Shown here piece after piece: positions 52,823-61,370 of a stretch of DNA of 64,000 nt. Both the position numbers and the translations under genes were made by a program. The notes under the pieces were generated by a model that saw only the letters and a list, made by a program, of their open reading frames with translations, was not told where the DNA came from and searched no databases. Source of the DNA: Flavobacteriales bacterium. Lineage in GTDB: Bacteria > Bacteroidota > Bacteroidia > Flavobacteriales_F > PHOS-HE28. Every line of letters starts with the position of its first letter. The stretch's first letter is position 1. The stretch spans positions 1 to 64,000 of the forward strand of contig JADKJM010000005.1 in assembly GCA_016721005.1 (NCBI GenBank), read 5' to 3'.

Positions 52823-53596
52823 ATGCTTCTCACCCTCGAACGTCCACTCGCCTTCTTCGATCTGGAAACCACCGGGATCAAGATCGGGCGCGACCGCATC
52901 GTGCAGATCGGGATCGTCCGGCTACAACCCGATGGAACCCGCGAACGCTACCAGACCCTCGTGAACCCCGGTATGCCGATCCCCGCTGAAACGACCGCGA
53001 TCCACGGGATCACCGATCTCGATGTGGCCATGGCCCCTACCCTCGATGCGGTGGCCGCGGAGATCCTCGGGCATCTGGACGGCTGTGATCTAAGCGGATT
53101 CAATTGCCTGCGATTCGACGTTCCCTTCCTTGCGGAGGAGTTCCATCGTGTGGGCGTGGAGTGGGATAGTTCCCATTTGCGCATCGTGGATGTCGCGCGC
53201 ATCTATCACCAGATGGAGCCACGGAATCTCAGTGCCGCTCTGAAGTACTACTGCGGCCGCGAGCACGAAGGGGCGCACGATGCCCTCGCCGACGTGGAAG
53301 CCACGGCCGATGTCCTTATCGCCCAACTGGAGCGTTACCCGGATCAACTCCAAGGCACCGTGGGTTTCCTTGGTGAACTGAGTGGCGACCGCAAACGCAG
53401 CCCGGATGCAGCGGGCAAGTTGAAGTTCGATGATCATGGTGCCGTGTGTCTGGCCTTCGGCAAGTACAATGGCTGGCCCTTGGAGCGGATCGGCAAGAAC
53501 GACCCGGGTTATCTGCAATGGTTGATGACCAAGGCCGAATTGCCCGGCAGCACATTATCCATCATGAGAGCCGCGCTCGCCGACATCCAAGCCTGA
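52823..53596 (+). CDS. DnaQ-type 3'-5' exonuclease
   Basis: ATG 52823 follows AACTTTG by 4 nt and gives 257 residues. The N-terminal exonuclease domain has DEDDh motifs: FDLETTG (Asp, Glu), FNCLRFDVPFL (Asp) and HDALADVEATADVL (His, Asp). After residue 185 is a small domain (FDDHGAVCLAFGKYNGWPLE, then DPGYLQWLMTKAELP) found in several DnaQ-like proteins of Bacteroidota and resembling the putative quorum-sensing-regulated/DUF3820 type. Probably a proofreading or DNA/RNA-trimming nuclease; the replicative epsilon role is not proven. Next gene starts 1 nt after its stop. Confidence 0.85.
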   Translation: MLLTLERPLAFFDLETTGIKIGRDRIVQIGIVRLQPDGTRERYQTLVNPGMPIPAETTAIHGITDLDVAMAPTLDAVAAEILGHLDGCDLSGFNCLRFDVPFLAEEFHRVGVEWDSSHLRIVDVARIYHQMEPRNLSAALKYYCGREHEGAHDALADVEATADVLIAQLERYPDQLQGTVGFLGELSGDRKRSPDAAGKLKFDDHGAVCLAFGKYNGWPLERIGKNDPGYLQWLMTKAELPGSTLSIMRAALADIQA

Positions 53597-53597
53597 G

Positions 53598-54210
53598 ATG
53601 AAGCTGGTCTGCATCGGTCGCAATTACAGCGACCACGCGAAGGAGCTCGGCAATGCGATCCCCGGTGAACCCGTGGTCTTCCTGAAACCGGAAAGCGCAT
53701 TGATCCCCATCGGCGGACCGATCGTGCTGCCGTCCTTCAGTTCGGATATCCACCACGAGATCGAACTGGTCTATTCCATCATCCGCAAGAATGGGAAGGC
53801 CCAAGCGGACAAGGTCTCGATCGGCTTGGACCTCACTGCGCGCAGCCTTCAACAGGCATTGAAGGATAGCGGCCTTCCGTGGGAAAAGGCCAAGGCCTTC
53901 GACGGGGCGGCTTATGTCGCTGACGCCTTTGTAGCGCTCGAGTCCTTCCCAAAGGGGCATCACATCGACTTCATGCTGAAGAAGAACGGACATGTGGCCC
54001 AGAGCGGACACAGCGGCCAAACGCTCTTTGATGTGGCCACGTTGATCGCCACTGTGGAGCGGTACATGACCCTTCAGCCGGACGACCTCCTATTCACTGG
54101 AACCCCTGCTTGGCGTTGGGCCGATCGCGGCTGGCGACCGACTGGAAGGTTATATGCTGGGCGAACTCCTCTTCGACTTGAAAGTGGAGAAGGCCCCTTC
54201 CAAGCGGTAG
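53598..54210 (+). CDS. Fumarylacetoacetate hydrolase family protein (frameshifted near the end)
   Basis: A FAHD1-like hydrolase/decarboxylase of about 203 residues: KLVCIGRNYSDHAKELGN, PVVFLKPESAL, HHEIELVYSI (metal Glu), GLDLTARSLQ, KAFDGAAYV and DLLFTGTPA are family motifs. At TT 54110-54111 the frame shifts. Deleting one T restores GVGPIAAGDRLEGYMLGELL and a stop at 54210, the expected C-terminus; read as is, the frame would run to 54230 with a nonsense tail. It probably acts on a small beta-keto or oxaloacetate-like acid. It sits in the exonuclease-kdsA stretch but shares no clear pathway with it. Confidence 0.82.
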
Positions 54211-54212
54211 GA

Positions 54213-54220
54213 TACCTTTG
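54213..54220 (+). promoter_or_regulatory. -7 element TACCTTTG before kdsA
   Basis: Exact TAnnTTTG match, 6 nt before ATG 54227; suggests kdsA starts its own, nearly leaderless transcript. Confidence 0.55.
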
Positions 54221-54226
54221 CCGACC

Positions 54227-55075
54227 ATGACAAGGATCGTTCAAGTCGGCAATATCCCATGCGGTGCGGATGAGCTTTTCCTCATCAGCGGCCCCTGCGT
54301 GATCGAAACGGAGGATGTGATGCTGCGCACCGCCGAGAAGTTGAAGGAGGTGAGCGAGCGCATGAAGGTGCCGGTGATCTACAAGAGCAGCTTCACCAAG
54401 GACAACCGCAGCAGCGTCGATTTCTACCAAGGCCCCGGCCTCGATGAAGGGTTGAAGATGCTGGCACGGATCAAGAAGGACTTCGGTTTCCCGATCCTTA
54501 CGGACATCCACTACCCAGGAGCCAGGCCGCGCCTGCCGCGGAAGTGTGCGATGTGCTCCAGATCCCGGCTTACCTGTGCATGCAGACCACCTTGGTCACA
54601 GAGGCGGCAAGGACGGGTGCGGTGATCAACATCAAGCACGGGCAGTTCCTCGCGCCGGACAACACTGATCAAGCCTGCGCAGAAATGCGAGAGCGTCGGC
54701 AACAGCAAGATCATCCTTACTGAACGCGGCTACACCTTCGGGTACAACGACATGGTGGTGGATCCCCGCTCCTTCTACCACTTGCGTAAGACCGGCTATC
54801 CTGTGGTATTCGACATCACGCACAGCATTCGCAAATACGGCATCCCCAGCGCCGATCCGAGAGGCGGCAACCGCGAGGTGATGCCCACGATCGCTCGCGC
54901 CGGTGTGGCTGCGGGCTGCGATGGCGTCTTCATCGAAACACATCCCGACCCGAGCAAAGCCTTGTGCGATGCCGCCAGCCAGCTCTGTGTGTACGACCTC
55001 GAAGAATTCCTGAAACCGCTCCTCGACCCTCCACGCCGTGGAGGTCCAGTATCGCCACCAACCCATCAACGCCTA
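54227..55075 (+). CDS. kdsA: 3-deoxy-8-phosphooctulonate (Kdo-8-P) synthase, frame broken
   Basis: KdsA condenses D-arabinose 5-phosphate with phosphoenolpyruvate to Kdo-8-phosphate, the first committed step of the Kdo pathway for LPS. Seen: LFLISGPCVIE, VIYKSSFTKDNRSS, PILTDIHYP, QIPAYLCMQTTLVTEAARTG, NIKHGQFLAPDN, KIILTERGYTFGYNDMVVD, FDITHSIRKYG and GVFIETHPDPSKALCD. The gene is spread over two frames: two extra bases at 54517-54520, a compensating shift at 54661-54666, then probably one extra C at 55026-55028 (removing it puts the stop at 55073-55075 instead of 55138). All motifs are conserved on both sides of each shift, so these look like sequence errors. Confidence 0.88.
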
Positions 55076-55118
55076 ACCTCTGCGTTCTCGGCGCCACTGC
55101 GCCTCGCGTTCTCACACC
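55076..55118. repeat. CTCTGCGTTCTCGGCG-type degenerate short repeat (family C)
   Basis: CCTCTGCGTTCTCGGCGCCA then CTGCGCCTCGCGTTCTC: repeated CTGCG/CTCGGCG/CTCGCG units filling the kdsA-transaldolase gap. Confidence 0.4.
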
Positions 55119-56141
55119 ATGGAACTTTATCTCGATAGCGCTGACATCAAGGAGATCGACGAAGCCTTCAAACTCGGCTTCCTCACCGGCCTCACCACCA
55201 CCCCCACCTTCATGCACCGCGGCGGTGTCACGAACATCGACAAGATGATCCTGGACCTCGCGAAGAAGGTCCCCATCCTACAAGTGGAAGCACTTGGCGA
55301 GACCGCGGAGGAAGTAGTGAAGGAGGCCAAGCGCCAATTGAAGATGGGCCTGAAGAAGGAGACCACCGTCTTCAAGATCCCCGTCAGCCTCGAAGGCCTT
55401 CGCGCATGTCGCATGCTGCGGAAGGACGGCATCATGGTGAACGTTCACCTGGTGTACACGCTGCAACAAGCGTACATGGCCATGCAGGCCGGTGCCAATT
55501 ACGTGTGCCCGCTCGTCGGTCGTTTGCAGGACCAAGGACACGATGCACTTGCGTTGGTGCAGCAATGCGTGGAGGCCGTGAACTACTACGGCTACGATAG
55601 CAAGATCATGTTCAGCAGTATGCGCACGGTGGAGCATGTGCGCAACGCCGTGGAGATCGGCGTTCACACGATCACCGTTCCATGGAAGCTGATGAAGCAG
55701 CTCACCGACAACCACTTCACCGCGATCGGCACGCAGCAGTTCTACGTGGATACGCGCCTGATCACCATGAAGGTGAAGGACATCCTCACGCACAGCAACC
55801 CCATAGTGAAGGACAGCGCAACGGTGACCGAGGCCTTGGTGGCCATGACCAAGCACGGCTTCGGCGCCGTGATGGTGATGGATGGCAAAGGCAAGAATGT
55901 GGGTGTCTTCACCGACGGTGGCCTGCGCCGCGGCATCGAGAAGGAAGGCAACAAATTCCTCGCGAAGAAGATGAGCACGCTGAAGTTCAACGCGCCCTTC
56001 ACCATCAGTCCGGAGGCCTTGCTCGATGACGCGCAGAAAGCCTTCAAGGAGCACAAGGTGGATACGCTGAGTGTGAGCGAGAACGGCAAGCAGCTCGGCA
56101 TGCTCGACATCCAGGACCTGCTGAAGGCGATCGCTGGCTAA
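55119..56141 (+). CDS. Transaldolase/FSA-like enzyme fused to KdsD-like tandem CBS domains
   Basis: Residues 1-205 are a short transaldolase/fructose-6-phosphate aldolase (FSA, TalC) domain: ELYLDSADIKEIDEAF, LTGLTTTPTF, ILQVEALGETAEEVV, Schiff-base Lys86 in VFKIPVSLEGLRA, AGANYVCPLVGRLQDQG and ITVPWKLMKQLT. Residues about 212-340 are two CBS domains very like those of arabinose-5-phosphate isomerase KdsD: VKDILTHSNPIVKDS, GVFTDGGLRRGIE and LGMLDIQDLLKA. Against E. coli FsaA (from memory) Asp6, Gln59 and Lys85 are kept, but Asn28, Thr109, Ala129 and Tyr131 positions read Thr, His, Cys and Leu. It sits between kdsA and a KdsC-like phosphatase. It may supply or control the sugar-phosphate substrate of KdsA; the reaction is unproven. 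Confidence 0.88.
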   Translation: MELYLDSADIKEIDEAFKLGFLTGLTTTPTFMHRGGVTNIDKMILDLAKKVPILQVEALGETAEEVVKEAKRQLKMGLKKETTVFKIPVSLEGLRACRMLRKDGIMVNVHLVYTLQQAYMAMQAGANYVCPLVGRLQDQGHDALALVQQCVEAVNYYGYDSKIMFSSMRTVEHVRNAVEIGVHTITVPWKLMKQLTDNHFTAIGTQQFYVDTRLITMKVKDILTHSNPIVKDSATVTEALVAMTKHGFGAVMVMDGKGKNVGVFTDGGLRRGIEKEGNKFLAKKMSTLKFNAPFTISPEALLDDAQKAFKEHKVDTLSVSENGKQLGMLDIQDLLKAIAG

Positions 56142-56147
56142 GCTGCG

Positions 56148-56827
56148 ATGGACGACCTGAAGTCTTTCCGCGATCAAGGAACCTTGTTCCTGCATTCACC
56201 GGAAGCGCTTCGCGAGCGACTGCGCACGATCCGCGCGGTGATCTTTGATTGGGACGGCGTCTTCAACGACGGCTGGAAGGACATCGACGGCGGCAGTCCC
56301 TTCAGTGAAGTGGGCAGCATGGGCGTGAATATGCTGCGCTTCGGTCTTTGGCTTCAGAATGAGGAACACCTCCCCTACGCGGCGGTGATCACCGGCCAGC
56401 ACAACGGACACGCGGAGCGTTTCGTGCAACGCGAACGGATGCACGGCCTCTACATGGGCTTCATCCACAAGCCCGAAGCCTTCGATGCTTTCCCTTGCAA
56501 AGCACCAACTGCGCGCGGAACAGGTCGCCTTCTTCTTTGATGATGCGATCGATCTCTGTGGCCGATCGATGTGGATTCCGCGTCCTCATGCGGCACCCGG
56601 CAGGCCAGGCGTTCGTGGAGCGCGTGATCGCGCGCGGCAGCGCCGATGTGGTCACCGCGTTCAGCGGCGGACTGAACGGATTGCGCGAAGCGACGGATGC
56701 ACTGCTCCACATCATGGGGCGCTACGGCGAAACGATCGATCGCAGGGCGGCGTACAGCGCGGATTACCAGCGTTACCTTTCCGAGCGACAGGTCGTGGCT
56801 CCTGAGATCGTGCGTGCCCAACGCTAG
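56148..56827 (+). CDS. KdsC-like HAD phosphatase, frame broken twice
   Basis: ATG 56148, 6 nt after the transaldolase-CBS gene. HAD motif I is VIFDWDGVFNDGWKD (Asp34, Asp36); GFIHKPEAFDAF, AKHQLRAEQVAFFFDDAIDL and GQAFVERVIARGSADVV follow in three successive frames. An extra C in 56489-56491 and a further one-base shift near 56550-56575 explain the break; the repaired protein is about 225 residues. Kdo-8-phosphate phosphatase KdsC shares the VFTDG-type motif I and the position after kdsA/kdsD, but this protein is longer and has its own C-terminus (GRYGETIDRRAAYSADYQRY). Phosphatase of Kdo-8-P or a related ulosonate phosphate is the best guess. Confidence 0.72.
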
Positions 56828-57246
56828 CCCTTCATCCGGATACGGATCACCGCATTCGGGACACCGAATTCCACTGCCGCTTCCTTGAACCCCGGCGGGC
56901 CGAACGTCCCCATGGCATCGTTGCTGAATCCGTAAGGCTCCGTCGGGATACCGATCCAATTGGTGTCGAGCACGCCGTTGTCGTTCACGTCGTGAAAGAT
57001 CTTGATGCCGTAAGTGCCCGTGGCGATGCCAGTGAGCGGCACCCGTACAACCGCTCCACTGGCAGACGCACTTCGCACAATGCATCCCTTCTCCTTATCG
57101 TAGGAAGCTTCATCCGGACAGATCGCGATGCGCACGGTCCCACCGGCATCCGGGCGGCTCAGCACGATCTCCAGGATCGCGTTGGACTGCGCGTGTATCT
57201 CTGAAGCACATGCGACAAGCAACCCGATGAGCAGCACGCAACGCAT
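56824..57246 (-). CDS. DUF2141 exported protein
   Basis: A 140-residue protein with a signal peptide (RCVLLIGLLVACASEIHAQ) and DUF2141 pattern: GGTVRIAICPDEASY, VRVPLTGIATGTYGIKIFHD, VNDNGVLDTNWIGIPTEPYG and FGPPGFKEAAVEF. DUF2141 proteins are common, short secreted beta proteins of Bacteroidota and Proteobacteria with no proven role. It is the last gene of a - strand run (3 nt after aat). Its stop overlaps that of the convergent phosphatase within GCTAGC. Confidence 0.85.
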   Translation of the reverse strand: MRCVLLIGLLVACASEIHAQSNAILEIVLSRPDAGGTVRIAICPDEASYDKEKGCIVRSASASGAVVRVPLTGIATGTYGIKIFHDVNDNGVLDTNWIGIPTEPYGFSNDAMGTFGPPGFKEAAVEFGVPNAVIRIRMKG

Positions 57247-57249
57247 CGC

Positions 57250-57802
57250 TCAGAAGTGCGCAGTCAATGAGAGCGCGTGATCCAATCGCTGTATGAAGTC
57301 AGCTTTCGGGATCTCGATCGCGCCCAAGCGCTGAGTGAACGGGTTGAGGTACTGGCTGTCGAACAGCACGAATCCTTGTTGTTGGATATGCTTCACCAGT
57401 GAATGGAACGCCACCTTGCCTGCATTGTTCACTCCGAACATGCTTTCGCCGAAGAAGGCACCGCCGAGCGCGACACCATGATCCCCCAATGAGCTTCTCT
57501 CCTTCCCGGACCTCCACTGAATGCGCATGCCCAGTTGCGTGCAATGCGACATAGCTCCCGATGATGCGCTCATCGATCCAGGTCTCTTCGCGAGTAGCAC
57601 ACGCGCGCACAACCGCTTCGAAATCGTGATCCAGGGTGATCGTGTACCGACCTGAACGCATCACACGCGCTGCGGTAGAGTCGGGTTTGATCGAGGGAAG
57701 ATCGAAGACCGCGCGCGGATCCGGCTCATGCCAATACAATTCGCCATCCTCGTGCGCCATCGGAAAGATGCCGTGCGCGTACGCCTTCAACAGGACATCC
57801 AC
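57250..57802 (-). CDS. aat: Leucyl/phenylalanyl-tRNA--protein transferase (frameshifted)
   Basis: Aat adds Leu or Phe to N-terminal Arg/Lys of proteins, marking them for ClpAP (N-end rule). Seen: LLKAYAHGIFPMAHEDGELY, WHEPDPRAVFDLP, ETWIDERIIGSYVALH and HSVEVREGEKLIG. After one extra base in the C5 run at 57483-57487, the other frame continues GVALGGAFFGESMFGVNNAG, KVAFHSLVKHIQQQGFVLFD and LNPFTQRLGAIEIPK. The start is unsure: GTG 57802 gives the motif-bearing part but an in-frame stretch up to 57839 has no ATG, and the upstream subtilase ends there. The repaired product is about 183 residues, short for the family but complete in motifs. Confidence 0.82.
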
Positions 57803-57830
57803 AGGAATGGTCCGACACCGGACGTGGCGG

Positions 57831-59491
57831 TCATTGCTTCACCACACGATGGTGCAGCACGACATCGCCATATTGAAGGCGCAAGAGGTAAACGCCGGGA
57901 AAAAGATCTTGAAGACCTGACAGGTTCACCTTCCCACCAGCCGCTCTTGCCGCGTTGGAATGAACCACGCGGCCTTGGACATCAAGGAATGAAACACTGA
58001 CGGGCCCTCAGGAGCACCGAGACAGACACGTTAGAGCCGGTCACTGAACGGATTCGGCACCACGGATAGCGCAGTGGTTTCATGGATCTCATCGGTTACG
58101 AGCACGGACAACGCGTTGTGGGCCATGATGAAATCCGGGATGCCGTAGCCCATGGAATCGTTCGGTGCGAAATAGAGCGAAGCGCTTTTCGCGTACCGCC
58201 TGCACTGATGGCTTGCGCGCTCTGCTCCGGATGCAATTGCCACAGGCAAGCGACCAGTTTTGCGAGGATAGGTGCGGAGAAGGAAGTACCGCTGATCGGT
58301 GCGATGCTATCCCCTTCCACGCGCAAACCGATCGCTCCCCAGCCCATCGTACACACATCCGGCTTTACGCGGCCATCCGCACTCGGCCCGAACGAACTGA
58401 ACGGTGCGTGCTGCCCGACGCCACCCACGGCACCCACCGCCAGGATGTCGATCGCATCCGCTGGCGCGCTGATAAAATGCCATGGTGCGTTCCCATTGTT
58501 CCCCGCACTGCACACCGGGATCATGCCTTTCTGCGAAGCCATGCCCGCCGCGATGCTGATGCGAGCGGTCTGGCCATCCATATCGGCGTAGGTGCGATCC
58601 CCGCACGCTGTCGTCGAACTCCGTGTAGCCGAGCGAGGAGTTGATCACATCGCATCCGATACTGTCCGCAAGTTCTGATCCCCGCCACCCAATTATCCTC
58701 TTCCACCACATACTCCGTCGCGGCCTCTTCGGTGCGAAGAAGCACGTAATCCGCCAGCGGTGCCGTGCCTTGCAAGTAGCCGGGCAGGATCCCGGCCATG
58801 CAACTCAGTACCGAGCGCCCGTGCCAATGATCCTCGTACACATCGCCATCGTGGTTCACCATGTCGCGTTCCAGCAGGATGCCTTCGCGCGCACGCAGAT
58901 CCGCGAACGCAGGCAGTGAATCCGCTTGATCGAAGCCCGAGTCCAGCACACCGATGAGCATCCCCTGCCCTTTCGCTTCCATAGCATGGAGCAGATGTCC
59001 GTTGAGCATGTAGATCTGGTTCCATGAGGCACCATAATCGCTTGGCTCACCACCGCGCTGTTCCATCATCGGTGGTGCTGGCACGTCCTCCGGTAATGGA
59101 TCGTTCGATACCATTCGCATCCGGCTCCGCACATGGCTCACGAACGACAACTGCTCGATCGCATCCAGCGCGCTCAGCTCCGTGATGCGGATGGTGATCG
59201 CGTTGAACCACTTGCTCCGGTTGATCAATTGCACATCACCGGTGGCCAGCACCGCTGCGATGTAGGCGGGATCCACCGGCAGGTCGCTCTCTTCAACCGC
59301 GATGCCTTGCGCTTGTCTACGCGCGATGGATCGTGCCGACAGGAATTGCTCCGGTTGCGTGATACTGTACGGCGTGTTCTCCTTATCGGTGAATTGTACC
59401 CAATAGGTGTCGGGTGCTGTTTGGGCCATTGCTCCGGTGAGCAAGCCACCGAGCAGGATCAAGGTGGAGTGATCGTCCTATTCCGTACCAT
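57831..59491 (-). CDS. Subtilisin-like S8 protease with T9SS tail (several frameshifts)
   Basis: Catalytic-triad motifs are spread over several frames: IGVLDSGFD (Asp), HWHGRSVLSCMAG (His), SSLGYTEFDD, CSAGNNGNAPWH and GTSFSAPILAKLVACLWQL (Ser). The end contains SVVPNPFSDRL, VNLSGLQDLFPGVYLLRLQY and RVVKQ, a T9SS type A tail. Shifts lie near 58670, 58600, 58200 and 58030. The 5' end also seems broken: TTG 59462 gives too short a signal, whereas ATG 59491 plus one missing base near 59461 would give RNRTITPP-LILLGGLLTGAMAQ and overlap the lipoprotein stop by 14 nt. Probably a secreted serine protease of about 550 residues. All triad motifs survive, so the shifts are probably sequence errors. 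Confidence 0.78.
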
Positions 59492-60162
59492 AAGCGATAG
59501 CTGCCATGTTCAAACGCCAACCCACCACGCGCAAAATACCGGCGGTATCCGGCTGCGATTCCGTTTCCTCCCAATAGCGGCTCACCAACCCGATGTCCAG
59601 GGCGTAGCGCTCCTCGTGGTTCCGTTTGATGATGAAGTTCGGCCCCACCGTGTTCTTGATCAGCACCGTCCTCGGAAAGGTGATCACCGGACCAGCCCAT
59701 GCTTGCCCCACTTCGCGGTAGGCCACCTCCAGTTCAGCCTCACTGTTGTACACGTTCAGGTCCCACTTGCGCCCGGAGCGCACCGGGAAGCTCAACTTCA
59801 ATCGGCGCACATTCTCTTCGGCCACCTCCGCGTAGAAGTTGTCGCTTGTGCTGGTCCACACATCACGGATCACCCATTCGTCGTTCGCATTCAGGATGAA
59901 TCGTGGATCCGCCACGACAGCCGACCGGCCGGATCATAATAGGCCTCCACCACCTTTTCCTTCAAGCGGTAGCTCACACTGTCGCGCACACCGGCCTGGT
60001 CATCGCGCCACATCGAATCCACCTGGTATTCGATCCACGCACCCACCTTCCGCGGGAAGTAGCCGTAGCCCAGGTCCTCGCCTTCCGCTTGGTCCTTGTT
60101 GCACGCGGCGCCGAACAGGGCCACGCCCATGATCAGGAGGAGGAAACGGAGCGGCTTTTCAT
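59478..60162 (-). CDS. Putative lipoprotein (frameshifted), unknown function
   Basis: Two frames join into one protein of about 227 residues. The N-terminal piece has a lipoprotein signal (KPLRFLLLIMGVALFGAAC, lipobox GAAC) and GYGYFPRKVGAWIEYQVDSM; the C-terminal piece has FILNANDEWVIRDVWTST, RKWDLNVYNSEAELEVAYRE and HEERYALDIGLVSRYWEE. One missing base near 59900 joins WRIH to RFILNAN. A missing A in the 4-A run at 60156-60159 would give an ATG start at 60162 with a normal Lys-Lys-Pro leader and an ATGA overlap with the mnmA stop. The exported half resembles DUF-type Bacteroidota lipoproteins; no function known. Confidence 0.65.
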
Positions 60163-61266
60163 GGCGTTGCGGTCGGACGATCGATGAACCCACCACCGAG
60201 CACATCGTCGCCCACGTAAAAGACGGCACTTTGCCCCGGTGCGATGCCTGTGACCGGTGCATGAAGATCAACACGCACCCGTGTACCGTCCATGGAAATG
60301 GTGCTCGGCGTGCCTTTGTCCTTGTACCTGATCCGCGTCACGGCCTCCATTTCCCCATCAAGCGCCTCCACCATCTGGAAGTTCGGACGGCGCACCCACA
60401 TCGTGGTGCCTTGCAGGTCGTCCTTGCTGCCAAGCACCACGGTATTCGTTTGCGGCTTGATCTCCGTCACGTACATCGGTTCGCCCGTAGCGATGCCCAA
60501 TCCCTTGCGCTGGCCGATGGTGAAGAAGGGATAGCCGTCGTGCTCGCCCAGCACCGCACCGGAGGTCGAGACCAACTGTCCGCCTGCCAATTTGCTTAAA
60601 AGCGGCAGGTTCCTTCCGTTTCAGGAAGCCGCGGTAGTCGTTGTCCGGGATGAAGCAGATCTCGTAGCTCTCGCTCTTCGTGGCCAGTTCCGGGAAGCCG
60701 CTGTCCATGGCCATCTTCCGGATCTCGCTCTTGTGGAAGTGCCCGATGGGAAAGCGCGTGCGGGCGAGGTTCTGCTGCTCCAGACCCCAAAGCACGTAGC
60801 TCTGGTCCTTGCCGGGATCCAGACCCTTGCTCACCACCCAGCGTCCGTCGTCGTTCTGGTGTGAACCGGCGTAGTGTCCGGTGGCGATCAACTCGCAGTC
60901 CATCATGTCGGCGCGCTTCAGCAGCGCTTCCCATTTGATGAAGGTGTTACACAGCACGCACGGGTTCGGCGTGCGGCCGGCCATGTACTCGCTGGTGAAG
61001 TTGCTGATGATCGCATCGCCGAACTCCTCGCGGATGTCGATGATCATATGGTGGAATCCGCGGCTCACCGCCATGTTCCGCGCGTCGTTGATGCTGTCCA
61101 GGTCGCAGCAACCGGTGATGCGCTTGCCACCGCTGTTGTCCGTGTAGTCCCACGTCTTCATCGTGACGCCGATCACCTCATAGCCTTGCTCATGCAGCAT
61201 CAGCGCCGCCACGGAGCTATCCACTCCGCCGCTCATGGCTACCAGTATGCGCCCGTGCTTGCTCAC
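60159..61266 (-). CDS. mnmA: tRNA-specific 2-thiouridylase MnmA (frameshifted)
   Basis: MnmA makes the 2-thio group of s2U34 in tRNA-Lys, -Glu and -Gln. The start is GTG 61266, directly before SKHGRILVAMSGGVDSSVAA, the PP-loop motif. Also seen: GVTMKTWDY, GCCDLDSINDAR (first catalytic Cys region), RTPNPCVLCNTFIKW, ATGHYAG, GKDQSYVLWGL and KSESYEICFIPDNDYRGFL (second Cys). After an extra base in the A4 run at 60598-60601 the other frame continues LSKLAGGQLVSTSGA, GYPFFTIGQRKGLGI and MYVTEIKPQTN to the end. Repaired length about 368 residues, normal. Its stop overlaps the lipoprotein ATG. Confidence 0.93.
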
Positions 61267-61272
61267 TTGCTC

Positions 61273-61313
61273 TTCGTTGTTCGTATTGAACGTTGTTCGG
61301 TGTTCGGTTCTCG
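61273..61313. repeat. GTTGTTCG-type short repeat (family B)
   Basis: TTCGTTGTTCGTATTGAACG then TTGTTCGGTGTTCGGTTCTCG: repeated degenerate units upstream of mnmA, similar to 45400-45425. Confidence 0.4.
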
Positions 61314-61334
61314 AAGATCGCTTACTCCCGCCCC

Positions 61335-61370
61335 TGCCTACTGCCAACTGGCTACTGCTAACTGCCTACC
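61335..61370. repeat. ACTGCC/ACTGG short repeat (family A)
   Basis: CTGCCTACTGCCAACTGGCT then ACTGCTAACTGCCTACC, matching the element at the end of mtaB (31783-31826) around CTGCCAACTGGC. Confidence 0.45.

Noticed and set aside
59133..59939. 268-codon + strand frame
   Set aside because: Antisense to the subtilase and lipoprotein, whose motifs are clear.
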